Shown here: positions 35,279 through 43,050 of the stretch, one piece after another
How the letters are laid out: the number at the start of each line of letters is the position of its first letter
Numbering within the stretch: the first letter of the stretch is position 1
Assembly: GCA_964555675.1 (NCBI GenBank)
Contig: CAZKTU010000030.1
Coordinates: 1-43,090, forward strand
Direction: 5' to 3'
Length of the DNA stretch: 43,090 nucleotides
Source: CAIWXH01 sp964555675
Lineage (GTDB): Bacteria > Chloroflexota > Chloroflexia > Chloroflexales > Chloroflexaceae
Made by a program: the position numbers and the translations under genes
Notes under the pieces: model-generated
Told to the model about the DNA's origin: nothing
Databases searched by the model: none
The model's input: the letters and a program-made list of their open reading frames with translations, nothing else

Positions 35279-36961
35279 ATGAACCTTCCTGCCTACCTCA
35301 TCCCCTCGCCCGACGGCATCCCGTGGCTGACGCTGCTGCTGCTGTCGCCGCTGCTCGGCATGGTCCTGGTCGGGCTGGCGGCCTGGCTGCGCCTCGACGA
35401 CCGCGTGGTGCGCCTGGGCGTCACGGCCTGGATGGGCGTGCCGATCGCCCTGGCGGCCCTGGTCTGGGCCCGCTTCGACCCGGCGGCCACAGCCGCGGGG
35501 CAGGGTGCGGTGCAGTTGGTCGAGAAGCTCCCCTGGATCAATGCGATCAGGGTCGACTACTTCCTGGGGGTGGACGGGCTGAGCCTGCCTCTGGTGCTGC
35601 TGACCGTGGTGATGGCGCCGGTGGCGGCCCTGGCCTCGTGGGGCGTCACCGACCGGGCCAAGGCCCACTTCGCCCTGCTGCTGCTGCTCGAGGCGGCCAT
35701 GCTGGGCTACTTCCTGGCCCTCGACTTCTTCTTCTTCTTCATCTTCTGGGAGTTCAGCCTGGTTCCGGCCTTCTTCCTGATCCAGAGCTGGGGCCGCGAG
35801 AACCGGCGCTACGCCGCCTTCAAGTTCTTCGTCTACACCATGGCCGGCTCGATCGGGCTGCTGCTGCTCTTCCAGGTGATCTACCTGGCTACGCGGGCCG
35901 CCGGGGTGGGCGGGCCGGGCCTCGGCACGTGGAATCTGGTCGACCTGGGGCGCCTGGGCATGGGCCTGCCGGTCGAGGGCGCGGCGGGCACGCTGCGCGA
36001 CATGCTCTTCGCCTACATGGAGCAGATCGGCCTGGTCAATGTGCTGGGGCGCTTCCCGCTGCTCTATACGAGCATTGCCTTCTGGGCGATCTTCGTCGCC
36101 TTCGCGATCAAGCTGGCGGTTTGGCCCTTCCACACCTGGCTGCCCGACGCCTACGCCGAGGCGCCCACAGCCGGCAGCATCCTGCTGAGCGCGGTGATGA
36201 GCAAGATGGGCGCGTACGGCATGCTGCGGATCATGCTGCCCCTGGTACCCGACGCGGCCCAGTACTTCGCCCCGGTGATGGGGGGCCTGGCCCTGATCGG
36301 GATTGTGGCGGGCGCCTTCGGGGCCCTGGCCAATACGAATGGCGATATCAAGCGGCTGATCGGTTACACCTCTATCAACCACATGGGCTATGTGATGCTG
36401 GCGATCGCGGCGGTCGCGGCCCTGCCGGGCGGGGCCACGCAGGATAGCCGGGCGATCGCCCTGAATGGCGCGGTCATGCAGATGGTGGCCCACGGGCTCT
36501 CGACCGGGGCGCTGTTCTTCCTGGCCGGGGCGCTCAACGCGCGCACCGGCAGCTGGAGCCTGGCCGACTATGGCGGGCTGCGGGTGGTGGCGCCCGCCTT
36601 CGCCGGGGTCATGGGCGTGGCGATGTTCGCCAACCTGGGGCTGCCCGGCCTGGCCGGCTTCGTGGGCGAGTTCTTCATCTTCCGGGGCGCCTGGGCGACC
36701 CTGCCGCTCTTCACGGCCCTGGCCACGGTCGGCCTGATCGTCACGGCCCTGGCGCTGCTGCTGATGTTCCAGCGGGTCTTCCTGGGGCCGCTCAACGAGC
36801 GCTGGGCCGGGGTGGCCGACCTGCGGCCGCTCGAGCTGTGGACGATGCTGCCCATCCTGGCCCTGCTGCTGATCCTGGGGGTCTACCCCGCGCCGATTAT
36901 GGGCCTGGTCAATACGGCGGCAACCCAGATGGTCGCGGTGTTTCAGAATCTACTGAGTTGA
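35279..36961 (+). CDS. nuoM: NADH-quinone oxidoreductase subunit M, copy 1
   Basis: An antiporter-like subunit of 560 residues. All key residues are present: E158 in FIFWEFSLVPAFFL, K278 in FAIKLAVWPFHTWLPDAY, K309 in AVMSKMGAYG, and Glu in GLPGLAGFVGEFFIF. It has 14 predicted helices and an extra loop at about 206-245. It starts one base after the nuoL stop, so the two are coupled. It is the copy that looks like a canonical proton pump; copy 2 follows after 43 bases. Confidence 0.95.
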   Translation: MNLPAYLIPSPDGIPWLTLLLLSPLLGMVLVGLAAWLRLDDRVVRLGVTAWMGVPIALAALVWARFDPAATAAGQGAVQLVEKLPWINAIRVDYFLGVDGLSLPLVLLTVVMAPVAALASWGVTDRAKAHFALLLLLEAAMLGYFLALDFFFFFIFWEFSLVPAFFLIQSWGRENRRYAAFKFFVYTMAGSIGLLLLFQVIYLATRAAGVGGPGLGTWNLVDLGRLGMGLPVEGAAGTLRDMLFAYMEQIGLVNVLGRFPLLYTSIAFWAIFVAFAIKLAVWPFHTWLPDAYAEAPTAGSILLSAVMSKMGAYGMLRIMLPLVPDAAQYFAPVMGGLALIGIVAGAFGALANTNGDIKRLIGYTSINHMGYVMLAIAAVAALPGGATQDSRAIALNGAVMQMVAHGLSTGALFFLAGALNARTGSWSLADYGGLRVVAPAFAGVMGVAMFANLGLPGLAGFVGEFFIFRGAWATLPLFTALATVGLIVTALALLLMFQRVFLGPLNERWAGVADLRPLELWTMLPILALLLILGVYPAPIMGLVNTAATQMVAVFQNLLS

Positions 36962-37004
36962 TACTCACTCACAAACGCGCAATCGCGCAACCGCGTGGAG
37001 CACT

Positions 37005-38516
37005 ATGGGCCTGATCTCTCTCCCTTTGAATATCCCATGGCTAAGCCTGATCTGGCTGAGCATGGCCGTGCCCGCCGTTGTGATCGCGCTGATCCCGGGC
37101 GGCCAGAAAGAGCTGATGCGCTGGGTGGGGGCGGGCTTCGCTCTGCTCTCGCTGATCCTGTCGCTGCTGGTCTTTCTGGCCTACGACCCGGCGCGGGCCG
37201 ACTTCCAGTTCGTCGAGCGACTCGACTGGATACCCCAGCTGGGCATCAGCTACCTGCTGGGCGTCGATGGGATCAGCCTGCCGATGCTGGTGCTCAACGG
37301 GGTGGTGATCTTCACCGGGGCCCTGATCAGCTGGAACATCGAGCACCGCACCAAAGAGTACTGGGTGCTGCTGCTGCTGCTGACCACGGGCGTGTACGGG
37401 GTCTTCGTCTCGCTCGACCTGTTCCTCTTCTTCGTCTTCTACGAGCTGGCGGTGCTGCCCATGTACCTGCTGATCGGGGTCTGGGGCAGCACGCGCAAAG
37501 AGTACGGGGCGATGAAGCTGACCCTCTTCCTGATGGCCGGCAGCGCCCTGACCATCGTGGGCATGCTGGCGGTCTACTTCGGGTCGGGCCTGCGCACCTT
37601 CGACATGATCACCCTCTCGCGCACGGTGACCCTCTCGGGTGACCTGCAGCGCATCTTCTTCCCGATGCTCTTCGTCGGCTTCGCCATTCTGGCGGGCATG
37701 TTTCCCTTCCATACCTGGAGCCCGACGGGCCATGTGGCCGCGCCGACGGCGGTGAGCATGCTCCACGCCGGGGTGCTGATGAAGCTGGGGGCCTACGGCT
37801 GCCTGCGGGCGGCGATGTGGCTGATGCCAGTGGGCGCCAATATCTGGCTGCCGGTGATCGCCGTGCTGACCCTGCTGAATGTGGTCTACGGGGCGACGAT
37901 TGCCATGGCCCAGCGCGACGCGAAGTATATTATCGGCTACTCGTCGGTGAGCCACATGGGCCTGGTGGTGATGGGCCTGGCGGCGGGCACGCAGATCGCC
38001 CTGATGGGCGCGGTGCTGCAGATGTTCGCCCACGGGGTGATGACGGCGCTCTTCTTCGCGGTGGTGGGGCGCATGATCTACGAGCGCACCCACACCCGGC
38101 AGTTGCCCGAGCTGGGCGGCCTGGGCAAGGTGATGCCCTTCGCCGCGGTGATGTTCATCCTGGCGGGCCTCTCGTCGATGGGCATGCCGGGGCTGGCGGG
38201 CTTCTGGGCCGAGCTGAACATCTTCATGGGCGTCTGGGAGAAGTATCCGCTGATTGCGGTGATCGCGGCCCTCTCCATCCCGATCACCGGGGCCTACATC
38301 CTGCGGGCGGTCTGGTCGGTCTTCTACGACGAGGTGAAGAACCCCGAGTTCTTCAAGCTACCGAAGCTGACCTGGCAGGAGTACACCGGCGCGGCCATTC
38401 TGGCGGCCATTCTGATCTTCGTGGGGCTCTACCCGGCGGTGCTGACCGAGCTGATCGACACCGGGGTGCGCCCGGTCGTGGCCCAGCTGAGCGGGGTTGT
38501 CGTGGCGGAGCGGTAG
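37005..38516 (+). CDS. nuoM: NADH-quinone oxidoreductase subunit M, copy 2 (TM7 Lys replaced by Leu)
   Basis: A second NuoM of 503 residues. Family motifs are clear: YLLGVDGISLPMLVLNG, E147 in FVFYELAVLPMYLL, PFHTWSPTGHVAAPTAVS, K260 in GVLMKLGAYG, and Glu in GMPGLAGFWAELNIF. The TM7 lysine, present as K278 in copy 1, is Leu229 here (FAILAGMFPFHTW; codon CTG at 37689-37691). The frame is clean, so this is not a broken gene. GGAG lies five bases before the ATG. The two copies are quite different in sequence, so this is not a recent duplication. Confidence 0.94.
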   Translation: MGLISLPLNIPWLSLIWLSMAVPAVVIALIPGGQKELMRWVGAGFALLSLILSLLVFLAYDPARADFQFVERLDWIPQLGISYLLGVDGISLPMLVLNGVVIFTGALISWNIEHRTKEYWVLLLLLTTGVYGVFVSLDLFLFFVFYELAVLPMYLLIGVWGSTRKEYGAMKLTLFLMAGSALTIVGMLAVYFGSGLRTFDMITLSRTVTLSGDLQRIFFPMLFVGFAILAGMFPFHTWSPTGHVAAPTAVSMLHAGVLMKLGAYGCLRAAMWLMPVGANIWLPVIAVLTLLNVVYGATIAMAQRDAKYIIGYSSVSHMGLVVMGLAAGTQIALMGAVLQMFAHGVMTALFFAVVGRMIYERTHTRQLPELGGLGKVMPFAAVMFILAGLSSMGMPGLAGFWAELNIFMGVWEKYPLIAVIAALSIPITGAYILRAVWSVFYDEVKNPEFFKLPKLTWQEYTGAAILAAILIFVGLYPAVLTELIDTGVRPVVAQLSGVVVAER

Positions 38517-38560
38517 ACTCCTCTCTTGCGTCTCTGCGGTAAAGAAACCAGAGGTCCGTC

Positions 38561-40174
38561 GTGTTTCAGATCACCGATATCCCGCGCCTGCTGCCCGAGA
38601 TCCTGTTGCTGGTGCTGGCCCTGCTGGTGCTGGGGTCGGACATCTTCGAGCAGTGGGGGCGCACGCCGGCGGCCCAGCTCGAGCGGGTGCGCTCGTCGGC
38701 CTCGCTGACGGCGATCGGCCTCGGGCTGGTCTTCGCGATCGCCCTGCTGCAGAGCGGCTATGTCTACCAGCTGCCCGAGGACGCGCCGCAGAATGTGCTG
38801 ACCAACATCCTGCGCAACCTGCAGTCGGGCGGGCCCGCGGGCGACCCGATCATTGGGGCCTTCGCCACAGACCACCTGACCATGATCGCGCGCCTGGTCT
38901 TCATCGGCGCGGCTCTGCTGACCAGCCTGCTCTGCCTCGACTACAGGCCCACGGCTCATCCGGCCGAGTTCTACGCCCTGATCCTGTTCGCGACCCTGGG
39001 CATGTGCCTGATGGCCGGCGCGACCGAGCTGATCACGGCCTACCTGGCGGTCGAGCTGACCAGCATCCCGCTCTATATTCTGGCGGGCTACTTCCGCAGC
39101 GACGCCCGCTCGTCAGAGGCGGGCATGAAGTACTTCCTGTTCGGGGCGCTCTCGTCGGGCATCTTGCTCTATGGCATGAGTCTGGCCTACGGCTATGCGG
39201 CTAGCACTCTGGGCGGCCAGGGCACGGCCAATGACCTGACGCAGTTCGCCCGCATCGCCGAGTTGGCCGCGCAGGGCGGCCCCGGCTCGGCCCTGCTGAC
39301 CCTGGCGATGGTCTTCATTATTGCGGGGGTGGGCTACAAAGTGGCGGTGGTGCCGTTCCACGGCTGGTCGCCCGACGTCTATCAGGGCGCGCCGACGCCG
39401 ATCACGGCCTTCATCTCGACGGCATCGAAGGCGGCGGGCTTCATCCTGCTCTTCCGGCTGCTGACCACGGCCTTCCCCTCGCTGGTGGGCACGGCCACCC
39501 TGGGGGCCGAGCTGGGGGGGTGGACGGGCCTGGCGGCGATCCTGGCGGCCCTGACGCTGCTGGTCGGCAATCTGGCGGCCCTGCCGCAGACCAATGCCAA
39601 GCGCCTGCTGGCCTGGTCGAGCATCGCCCAGGCGGGCTTCCTGCTGCTGGGGCTGGTGGCCTGGGCGGCGCCGCAGCAGTTCGACCGCGACCAGGGCACC
39701 TCGGCGCTGATCTACTACCTGGTGGTCTACACCCTGACCAACCTGGGCGCCTTCGGGGCCCTGGCGGCAATCGCCCTGGCGGTGGGCGGCGAGGAGATCG
39801 CCGACCTGAACGGGCTGGCGCGGCGCAACCTGCCCCTGGCCACCCTGCTGACCCTCTGCGTGCTCTCGCTGGCGGGGGTGCCGCCGCTGGCAGGCTTCTT
39901 CGCCAAGTTCTATGTCTTTATGGTGGGCTGGCAGTCGGGGGCGCGCTGGCTGGTGGTCGTGGCCGTGGCGACGACGGTGATCAGCCTCTACTACTACCTG
40001 CGCTTGCTGCGGGCGATGTTCATCGAGCCGCCGCTCAGCGACGAGCCGTTGCGGGCGCCGCCCGGGATCACCGCTGCGGTGGCCGTGGCGACCCTGGGGC
40101 TGGTCGTGCTGGGGCTCTTCCCCAACCTCGTCCTCGGGGTGATCTCGCGCGTGCAGGCGGTGGCGGGGCTATAG
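38561..40174 (+). CDS. nuoN: NADH-quinone oxidoreductase subunit N
   Basis: The antiporter-like subunit nearest to NuoK, 537 residues with about 14 helices. Key residues are present: Glu in YLAVELTSIPLYIL, Lys in GVGYKVAVVPFHGWSPDVY, Lys in STASKAAGFILLF and Lys in PPLAGFFAKFYVF. The start is GTG with GAGG six bases upstream. It is the last gene of the operon, followed at once by hairpin repeats that may end transcription. Confidence 0.95.
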   Translation: MFQITDIPRLLPEILLLVLALLVLGSDIFEQWGRTPAAQLERVRSSASLTAIGLGLVFAIALLQSGYVYQLPEDAPQNVLTNILRNLQSGGPAGDPIIGAFATDHLTMIARLVFIGAALLTSLLCLDYRPTAHPAEFYALILFATLGMCLMAGATELITAYLAVELTSIPLYILAGYFRSDARSSEAGMKYFLFGALSSGILLYGMSLAYGYAASTLGGQGTANDLTQFARIAELAAQGGPGSALLTLAMVFIIAGVGYKVAVVPFHGWSPDVYQGAPTPITAFISTASKAAGFILLFRLLTTAFPSLVGTATLGAELGGWTGLAAILAALTLLVGNLAALPQTNAKRLLAWSSIAQAGFLLLGLVAWAAPQQFDRDQGTSALIYYLVVYTLTNLGAFGALAAIALAVGGEEIADLNGLARRNLPLATLLTLCVLSLAGVPPLAGFFAKFYVFMVGWQSGARWLVVVAVATTVISLYYYLRLLRAMFIEPPLSDEPLRAPPGITAAVAVATLGLVVLGLFPNLVLGVISRVQAVAGL

Positions 40175-40302
40175 GGGCCGCCGCCGGCCCCTTGCCCGTG
40201 CGCAGGGACTTCGTCCCTTGACCCTGGGCCGGTTACTACTGGGAGGGCCGCCGCCGGCCCTCCCAGACCCACCCGCGCAGGGACTGCGTCCCTTGACCCT
40301 GG
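40175..40302 (+). repeat. Two-copy hairpin repeats downstream of nuoN
   Basis: Two kinds of short repeat, each present twice. GGGCCG-loop-CGGCCC occurs at 40175-40190 and 40245-40260; the second is part of a 10-bp stem at 40241-40264. A 28-base element containing AGGGAC/GTCCCT occurs at 40200-40227 and 40275-40302 with one mismatch, in the loop. The hairpins lack T runs but are strong enough to end or protect the nuo message. Confidence 0.75.
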
Positions 40303-40345
40303 AAAGAGCCGGCTCTGCTGTGCCGGCGGCCGTGCTGCTCTGCCT

Positions 40346-40373
40346 CGTGAATGCCGAAGGCATCCTCGAAGAG
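40346..40373 (-). repeat. Dispersed 28-base palindromic repeat, copy 2
   Basis: Inverted match of the element at 5842-5869 (25 of 28 bases). The palindromic core is ATGCCgaaGGCAT; the loop differs but the arms are the same, as expected for a structure under selection or a mobile palindrome. It lies in the 782-base gene-free stretch 40175-40956. The part 40374-40587 holds nothing I can name. Confidence 0.6.
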
Positions 40374-40587
40374 TGAGCTGCCGTAAGAACCCCTGGGCGG
40401 CCCCCATGCCCTTGCACCGACGTGGTCGCCCCGGCTGCCCAGGGGAGTGTGCCAGTAGCCCGAAGAAGGGCGGCATCAGCAAGCCAACATCGCGAACGGG
40501 CCTATGGTCAGCCAGAATGCCTGAACGGCAGCGCCCAGGCGGCATGACCGCACAGCAATAATAGCCGGCAGGGCCAATGCTTTTCGG

Positions 40588-40764
40588 GGTTTCGAAAGGG
40601 GCGAAAGCCCCTTCGCGGGGGCGTGGGGGCGAGAGCCCCCACAGAAGGCCAGGTTCGAGGTTTCGGAAGGGGCGAAGCCCCTTCGCGGGGGCGTGGGGGC
40701 GAGAGCCCCCACAGAAGGCCAGGTTCAGGGTTTCGAAAGGGGCGAAGCCCCTTCGCGGGGGCGC
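40588..40764 (+). repeat. 70-base tandem repeat array with two hairpins per unit
   Basis: Copies at 40588-40658 (71 bases), 40659-40728 (70 bases) and a partial one from 40729. Each full unit holds GAAGGGGC-gaa-GCCCCTTC (copy 2: 40666-40684; one stem base differs in copy 1) and GTGGGGGC-gaga-GCCCCCAC (40623-40642 and 40693-40712). Open frames through the array in several directions are artefacts. Confidence 0.85.
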
Positions 40765-40927
40765 AGGGGGCCTGGTAACAGGCCCCCTGCAAAANNNNNN
40801 NNNNNNNNNNNNNNNNNNNNNNNNNNNNNNNNNNNNNNNNNNNNNNNNNNNNNNNNNNNNNNNNNNNNNNNNNNNNNNNNNNNNNNNNNNNNNNGGGGCG
40901 CAGGGGGCCTGGTAACAGGCCCCCTGC
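40763..40927. repeat. Strong hairpin repeated on both sides of an assembly gap
   Basis: A perfect 12-bp stem with arm GCAGGGGGCCTG and loop gtaa, followed by a run of A, occurs at 40763-40790 and again at 40900-40927. The 100 N at 40795-40894 lie between them, so the gap was probably caused by further copies of this unit. Confidence 0.85.
40795..40894. other. Assembly gap (100 N) in repeat region
   Basis: Exactly 100 N flanked by identical hairpins; the true size is unknown. Confidence 0.95.
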
Positions 40928-40937
40928 AAAAAGGTTT

Positions 40938-40954
40938 GGCAGGCAAGGCCTGCC
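40938..40954 (-). terminator. Terminator of trxB
   Basis: A perfect 7-bp stem (GGCAGGC/GCCTGCC) with a 3-base loop, just two bases past the trxB stop on the minus strand. It is followed by AAACC and five T residues. Confidence 0.6.
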
Positions 40955-40956
40955 TA

Positions 40957-41943
40957 TCACCATGTGCCGAGGGCGGGCGAGCTCACCTCTTCGGCGGGGG
41001 CCTGGGCCGCCTTCTTGGTGGCGTGCTCTTGCTCGGCGAGGAACCAGGTGGCCTCCATGGCGGCCTTGCAGCCCTCGCCGGCGGCGGTGATCGCCTGGCG
41101 GTAGACGTGGTCGACTACGTCGCCGGCGGCGAAGACGCCCTCGATGTTGGTATGCTGGCGCTCGTTGGTGACGATGTAGCCGTTCTCGTCGAGGGTCAGC
41201 AGGCCCTGGAAGATGCCGGTGTTGGGCACGTGGCCGATGTAGGGGAAGACCCCGTCGGTGGCTAGCTCGGTGACCTCGCCGGTCTTCAGGTTGCGGATCT
41301 TCACCCCGGCGACCTTGTCGTCGCCGAGCACCTCGTCGACGGTGCTGTCCCAGATGAAGCGCACCTTCTCGTTGGCGAAGGCCCGCTCCTGCAGGATGGG
41401 GTCGGCGCGCAGTTCGTCGCGGCGGTGGACGATCACCAGCTCGTTGACGTAACGGGTCAGGAAGAGGCCCTCGTCGAGGGCGCTGTTGCCGCCGCCGACC
41501 ACTACCACCGACTTGCCGCGGAAGAAGAAGCCGTCGCAGGTGGCGCAGTAGCTCACGCCGCGATTGGCCAGCTTCTCTTCGCCGGGGACGCCGAGCTTGC
41601 GCGGCGAGGCCCCGGTCGAGACGATGATCGTATCGGCGGTGAGCTGCTCGCCGCTGTCGGTGTGCAGCACGAAGGGGCGCACCGCGGCGTCGATGCGGGT
41701 GACCAGGGTATCCTTGAACTGGGCGCCGAAGCGGGCGGCCTGCTTCTCCATATTCTCGGCTAGCTCGTAACCGCCGATGCCCTCGACGAAGCCGGGGTAG
41801 TTCTCGACCTCGGAGGTGGTGGCGATCAGGCCGCCGGGCTGCAGGCCGCGCACCACCAGGGGCTCGAGGTTGGCGCGGGCGGCGTAGAGGGCCGCCGTCA
41901 GGCCGGCCGGGCCCGAGCCGATGATCACAACCTTGCTGTGCAT
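40957..41943 (-). CDS. trxB: Thioredoxin reductase (NADPH)
   Basis: Flavoenzyme that passes electrons from NADPH to thioredoxin in the cytoplasm. It has 328 residues. The FAD fold begins VVIIGSGPAGLTAALYAARA. The redox pair is C133/C136 in SYCATCDGFFF, followed by the NADPH fold VVVVGGGNSALDEGLFL with HRRDELRA, and the C-terminal FAD motif GVFAAGDVVDHVYRQA. The ATG at 41943 has GAGGAGT five to six bases upstream; the longer open frame passes through the promoter. No thioredoxin gene is adjacent. A Lys/Ala-rich C-terminal extension of about 25 residues is present. Confidence 0.96.
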   Translation of the reverse strand: MHSKVVIIGSGPAGLTAALYAARANLEPLVVRGLQPGGLIATTSEVENYPGFVEGIGGYELAENMEKQAARFGAQFKDTLVTRIDAAVRPFVLHTDSGEQLTADTIIVSTGASPRKLGVPGEEKLANRGVSYCATCDGFFFRGKSVVVVGGGNSALDEGLFLTRYVNELVIVHRRDELRADPILQERAFANEKVRFIWDSTVDEVLGDDKVAGVKIRNLKTGEVTELATDGVFPYIGHVPNTGIFQGLLTLDENGYIVTNERQHTNIEGVFAAGDVVDHVYRQAITAAGEGCKAAMEATWFLAEQEHATKKAAQAPAEEVSSPALGTW

Positions 41944-42002
41944 CTCACACTCCTCTTGATCTGACGGCGGGACGCCATACCCCCCACCCGTAATCTGTAG
42001 CA

Positions 42003-42011
42003 AGTATACCA
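42003..42011 (-). promoter_or_regulatory. Extended -10 box of trxB
   Basis: TGGTATACT on the minus strand, 59 bases before the trxB ATG; the start site would be near 41996. The -35 position falls on the palindrome at 42031-42044. Confidence 0.6.
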
Positions 42012-42030
42012 TGGGCCGCAGCGCCCGTCT

Positions 42031-42044
42031 GTAATCTAGATTAC
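42031..42044. promoter_or_regulatory. 14-base perfect palindrome, probable operator of trxB
   Basis: GTAATCTAGATTAC is a perfect dyad centred about 32 bases upstream of the trxB -10 box, over or next to the -35 region. A second GTAATCT half site lies at 41990-41996, close to the predicted start site. The AT-rich dyad stands out in GC-rich surroundings, which suits a regulator-binding site. Confidence 0.55.
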
Positions 42045-42175
42045 CCCCCGGGGGTATGGGGGTGGGCGGCCGCACCAACCTGCCCTTCAGCCCCTCCCAT
42101 GGCCTGTCAGCTCGGCTGTTCGTGCACCAGGCGAGCGAAGCCTGAATGCGCCGCCTTCCAGCCGGGCGCCGCGGC

Positions 42176-42181
42176 TACAAT
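42176..42181 (+). promoter_or_regulatory. Possible -10 box of the creatininase-family gene
   Basis: TACAAT, 50 bases before the ATG at 42232, without a TG extension or a clear -35 box. A tandem repeat starts directly after it. Confidence 0.4.
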
Positions 42182-42205
42182 AGGCTGTACCGAAGGCTGT
42201 ACCGA
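42182..42205 (+). repeat. Tandem 12-base direct repeat in the leader
   Basis: Two perfect, adjacent copies of AGGCTGTACCGA (42182-42193 and 42194-42205) between the -10 box and the start codon. Confidence 0.8.
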
Positions 42206-42231
42206 GCCCACACACCGAAAGGAGCCCCACC

Positions 42232-43050
42232 ATGCCCAAGGAGCCCTGGCGCTACGACCATCTGACCTGGCCCGAGATGCGCGCGGCGATCGCGCGCGAC
42301 CCGCAGCCCGTCGTCTGCGTGCCAATCGGCGCCGTCGAGGACCATGGCGCCCACATGAGTCTTTCGACCGACAATGACATTCTCGAGGGTGTGCTGGCGG
42401 CCTGCGGCGAGCGGGCGGCGGGCGACCTGCTGGTGCTGCCGGTCATCCCCTTCGGGCTTGACGAGCACCATATGGACTTTCCGGGTACGATCACGGTCGA
42501 CATCGAGACAACCCTGGCCTATCTCTCGCAGGTGGCGACCTCTGTGGCCCGCCATGGCTTTCGCCACATCCTGATCGTCAACGGCCACGGCTCGAACCAG
42601 GCGATCTGCGAGCTTGCCGCGCGCAAGGTTGTGCTGGCCACAGGCGTGATCTGCGCGGCCACCACGGTCAACGCCGCGGTGAGCCCGGCCCTGGTGGCCG
42701 ATGTGCTCGACGCCGAGCGCAAGGGTGGCCCCGGCTCGGTCGGCCACGCCTGCGAGTACGAGACCGCCATGATGCTGCACCTCGACCCGGCCAAGGTCGA
42801 TATGGGCCTGGCCGAGCGCGATATCGGCCAGCTCAAGCTGAAGTACTTCAACTGGGACTACCCCGAGCCCTCGGCCTACGCCTGGCAAGATTGGTGGAGC
42901 CGCTTCTCGCGCGTGGGGGTTTGCGGCGACGCGGCTGCGGCCACGCCCGAGTTCGGCCGGCGCATGTTCGAGCTGACCGTCGAGCGCTTCGTCGAGCTGG
43001 CCCGCGAGTTTCGCACCATCCCGATCAAGGAGCGGGTGGATCACCATTAA
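42232..43050 (+). CDS. Creatininase-family amidohydrolase
   Basis: A metal-dependent cyclic-amide hydrolase of 272 residues. Metal ligands fit the family: E36 and H38 in GAVEDHGAHMSLSTD, D47, H119 in IVNGHGSNQ, and a glutamate in HACEYETAMML (E175 or E177). Members act on creatinine, on formamido-pyrimidine intermediates (MftE/ArfB types) or on unknown amides, so the substrate is open. AAAGGAG lies seven bases before the ATG. The gene is divergent from trxB. No creatinine-pathway or riboflavin genes lie in the window. The 40 bases after the stop hold nothing recognisable. Confidence 0.9.
   Translation: MPKEPWRYDHLTWPEMRAAIARDPQPVVCVPIGAVEDHGAHMSLSTDNDILEGVLAACGERAAGDLLVLPVIPFGLDEHHMDFPGTITVDIETTLAYLSQVATSVARHGFRHILIVNGHGSNQAICELAARKVVLATGVICAATTVNAAVSPALVADVLDAERKGGPGSVGHACEYETAMMLHLDPAKVDMGLAERDIGQLKLKYFNWDYPEPSAYAWQDWWSRFSRVGVCGDAAAATPEFGRRMFELTVERFVELAREFRTIPIKERVDHH

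Noticed and set aside
40650..40662. tRNA-like T-loop string (GGTTCGAGG)
   Set aside because: It recurs with the array, and no acceptor, D or anticodon stem can be drawn around it.
40588..40764. Possible CRISPR array
   Set aside because: The units are head-to-tail copies of about 70 bases without unique spacers, and no cas genes are present.
40577..41265. Open frames in the repeat array, some running across the N gap
   Set aside because: They consist of translated tandem hairpins and unknown residues, and appear in several frames on both strands.
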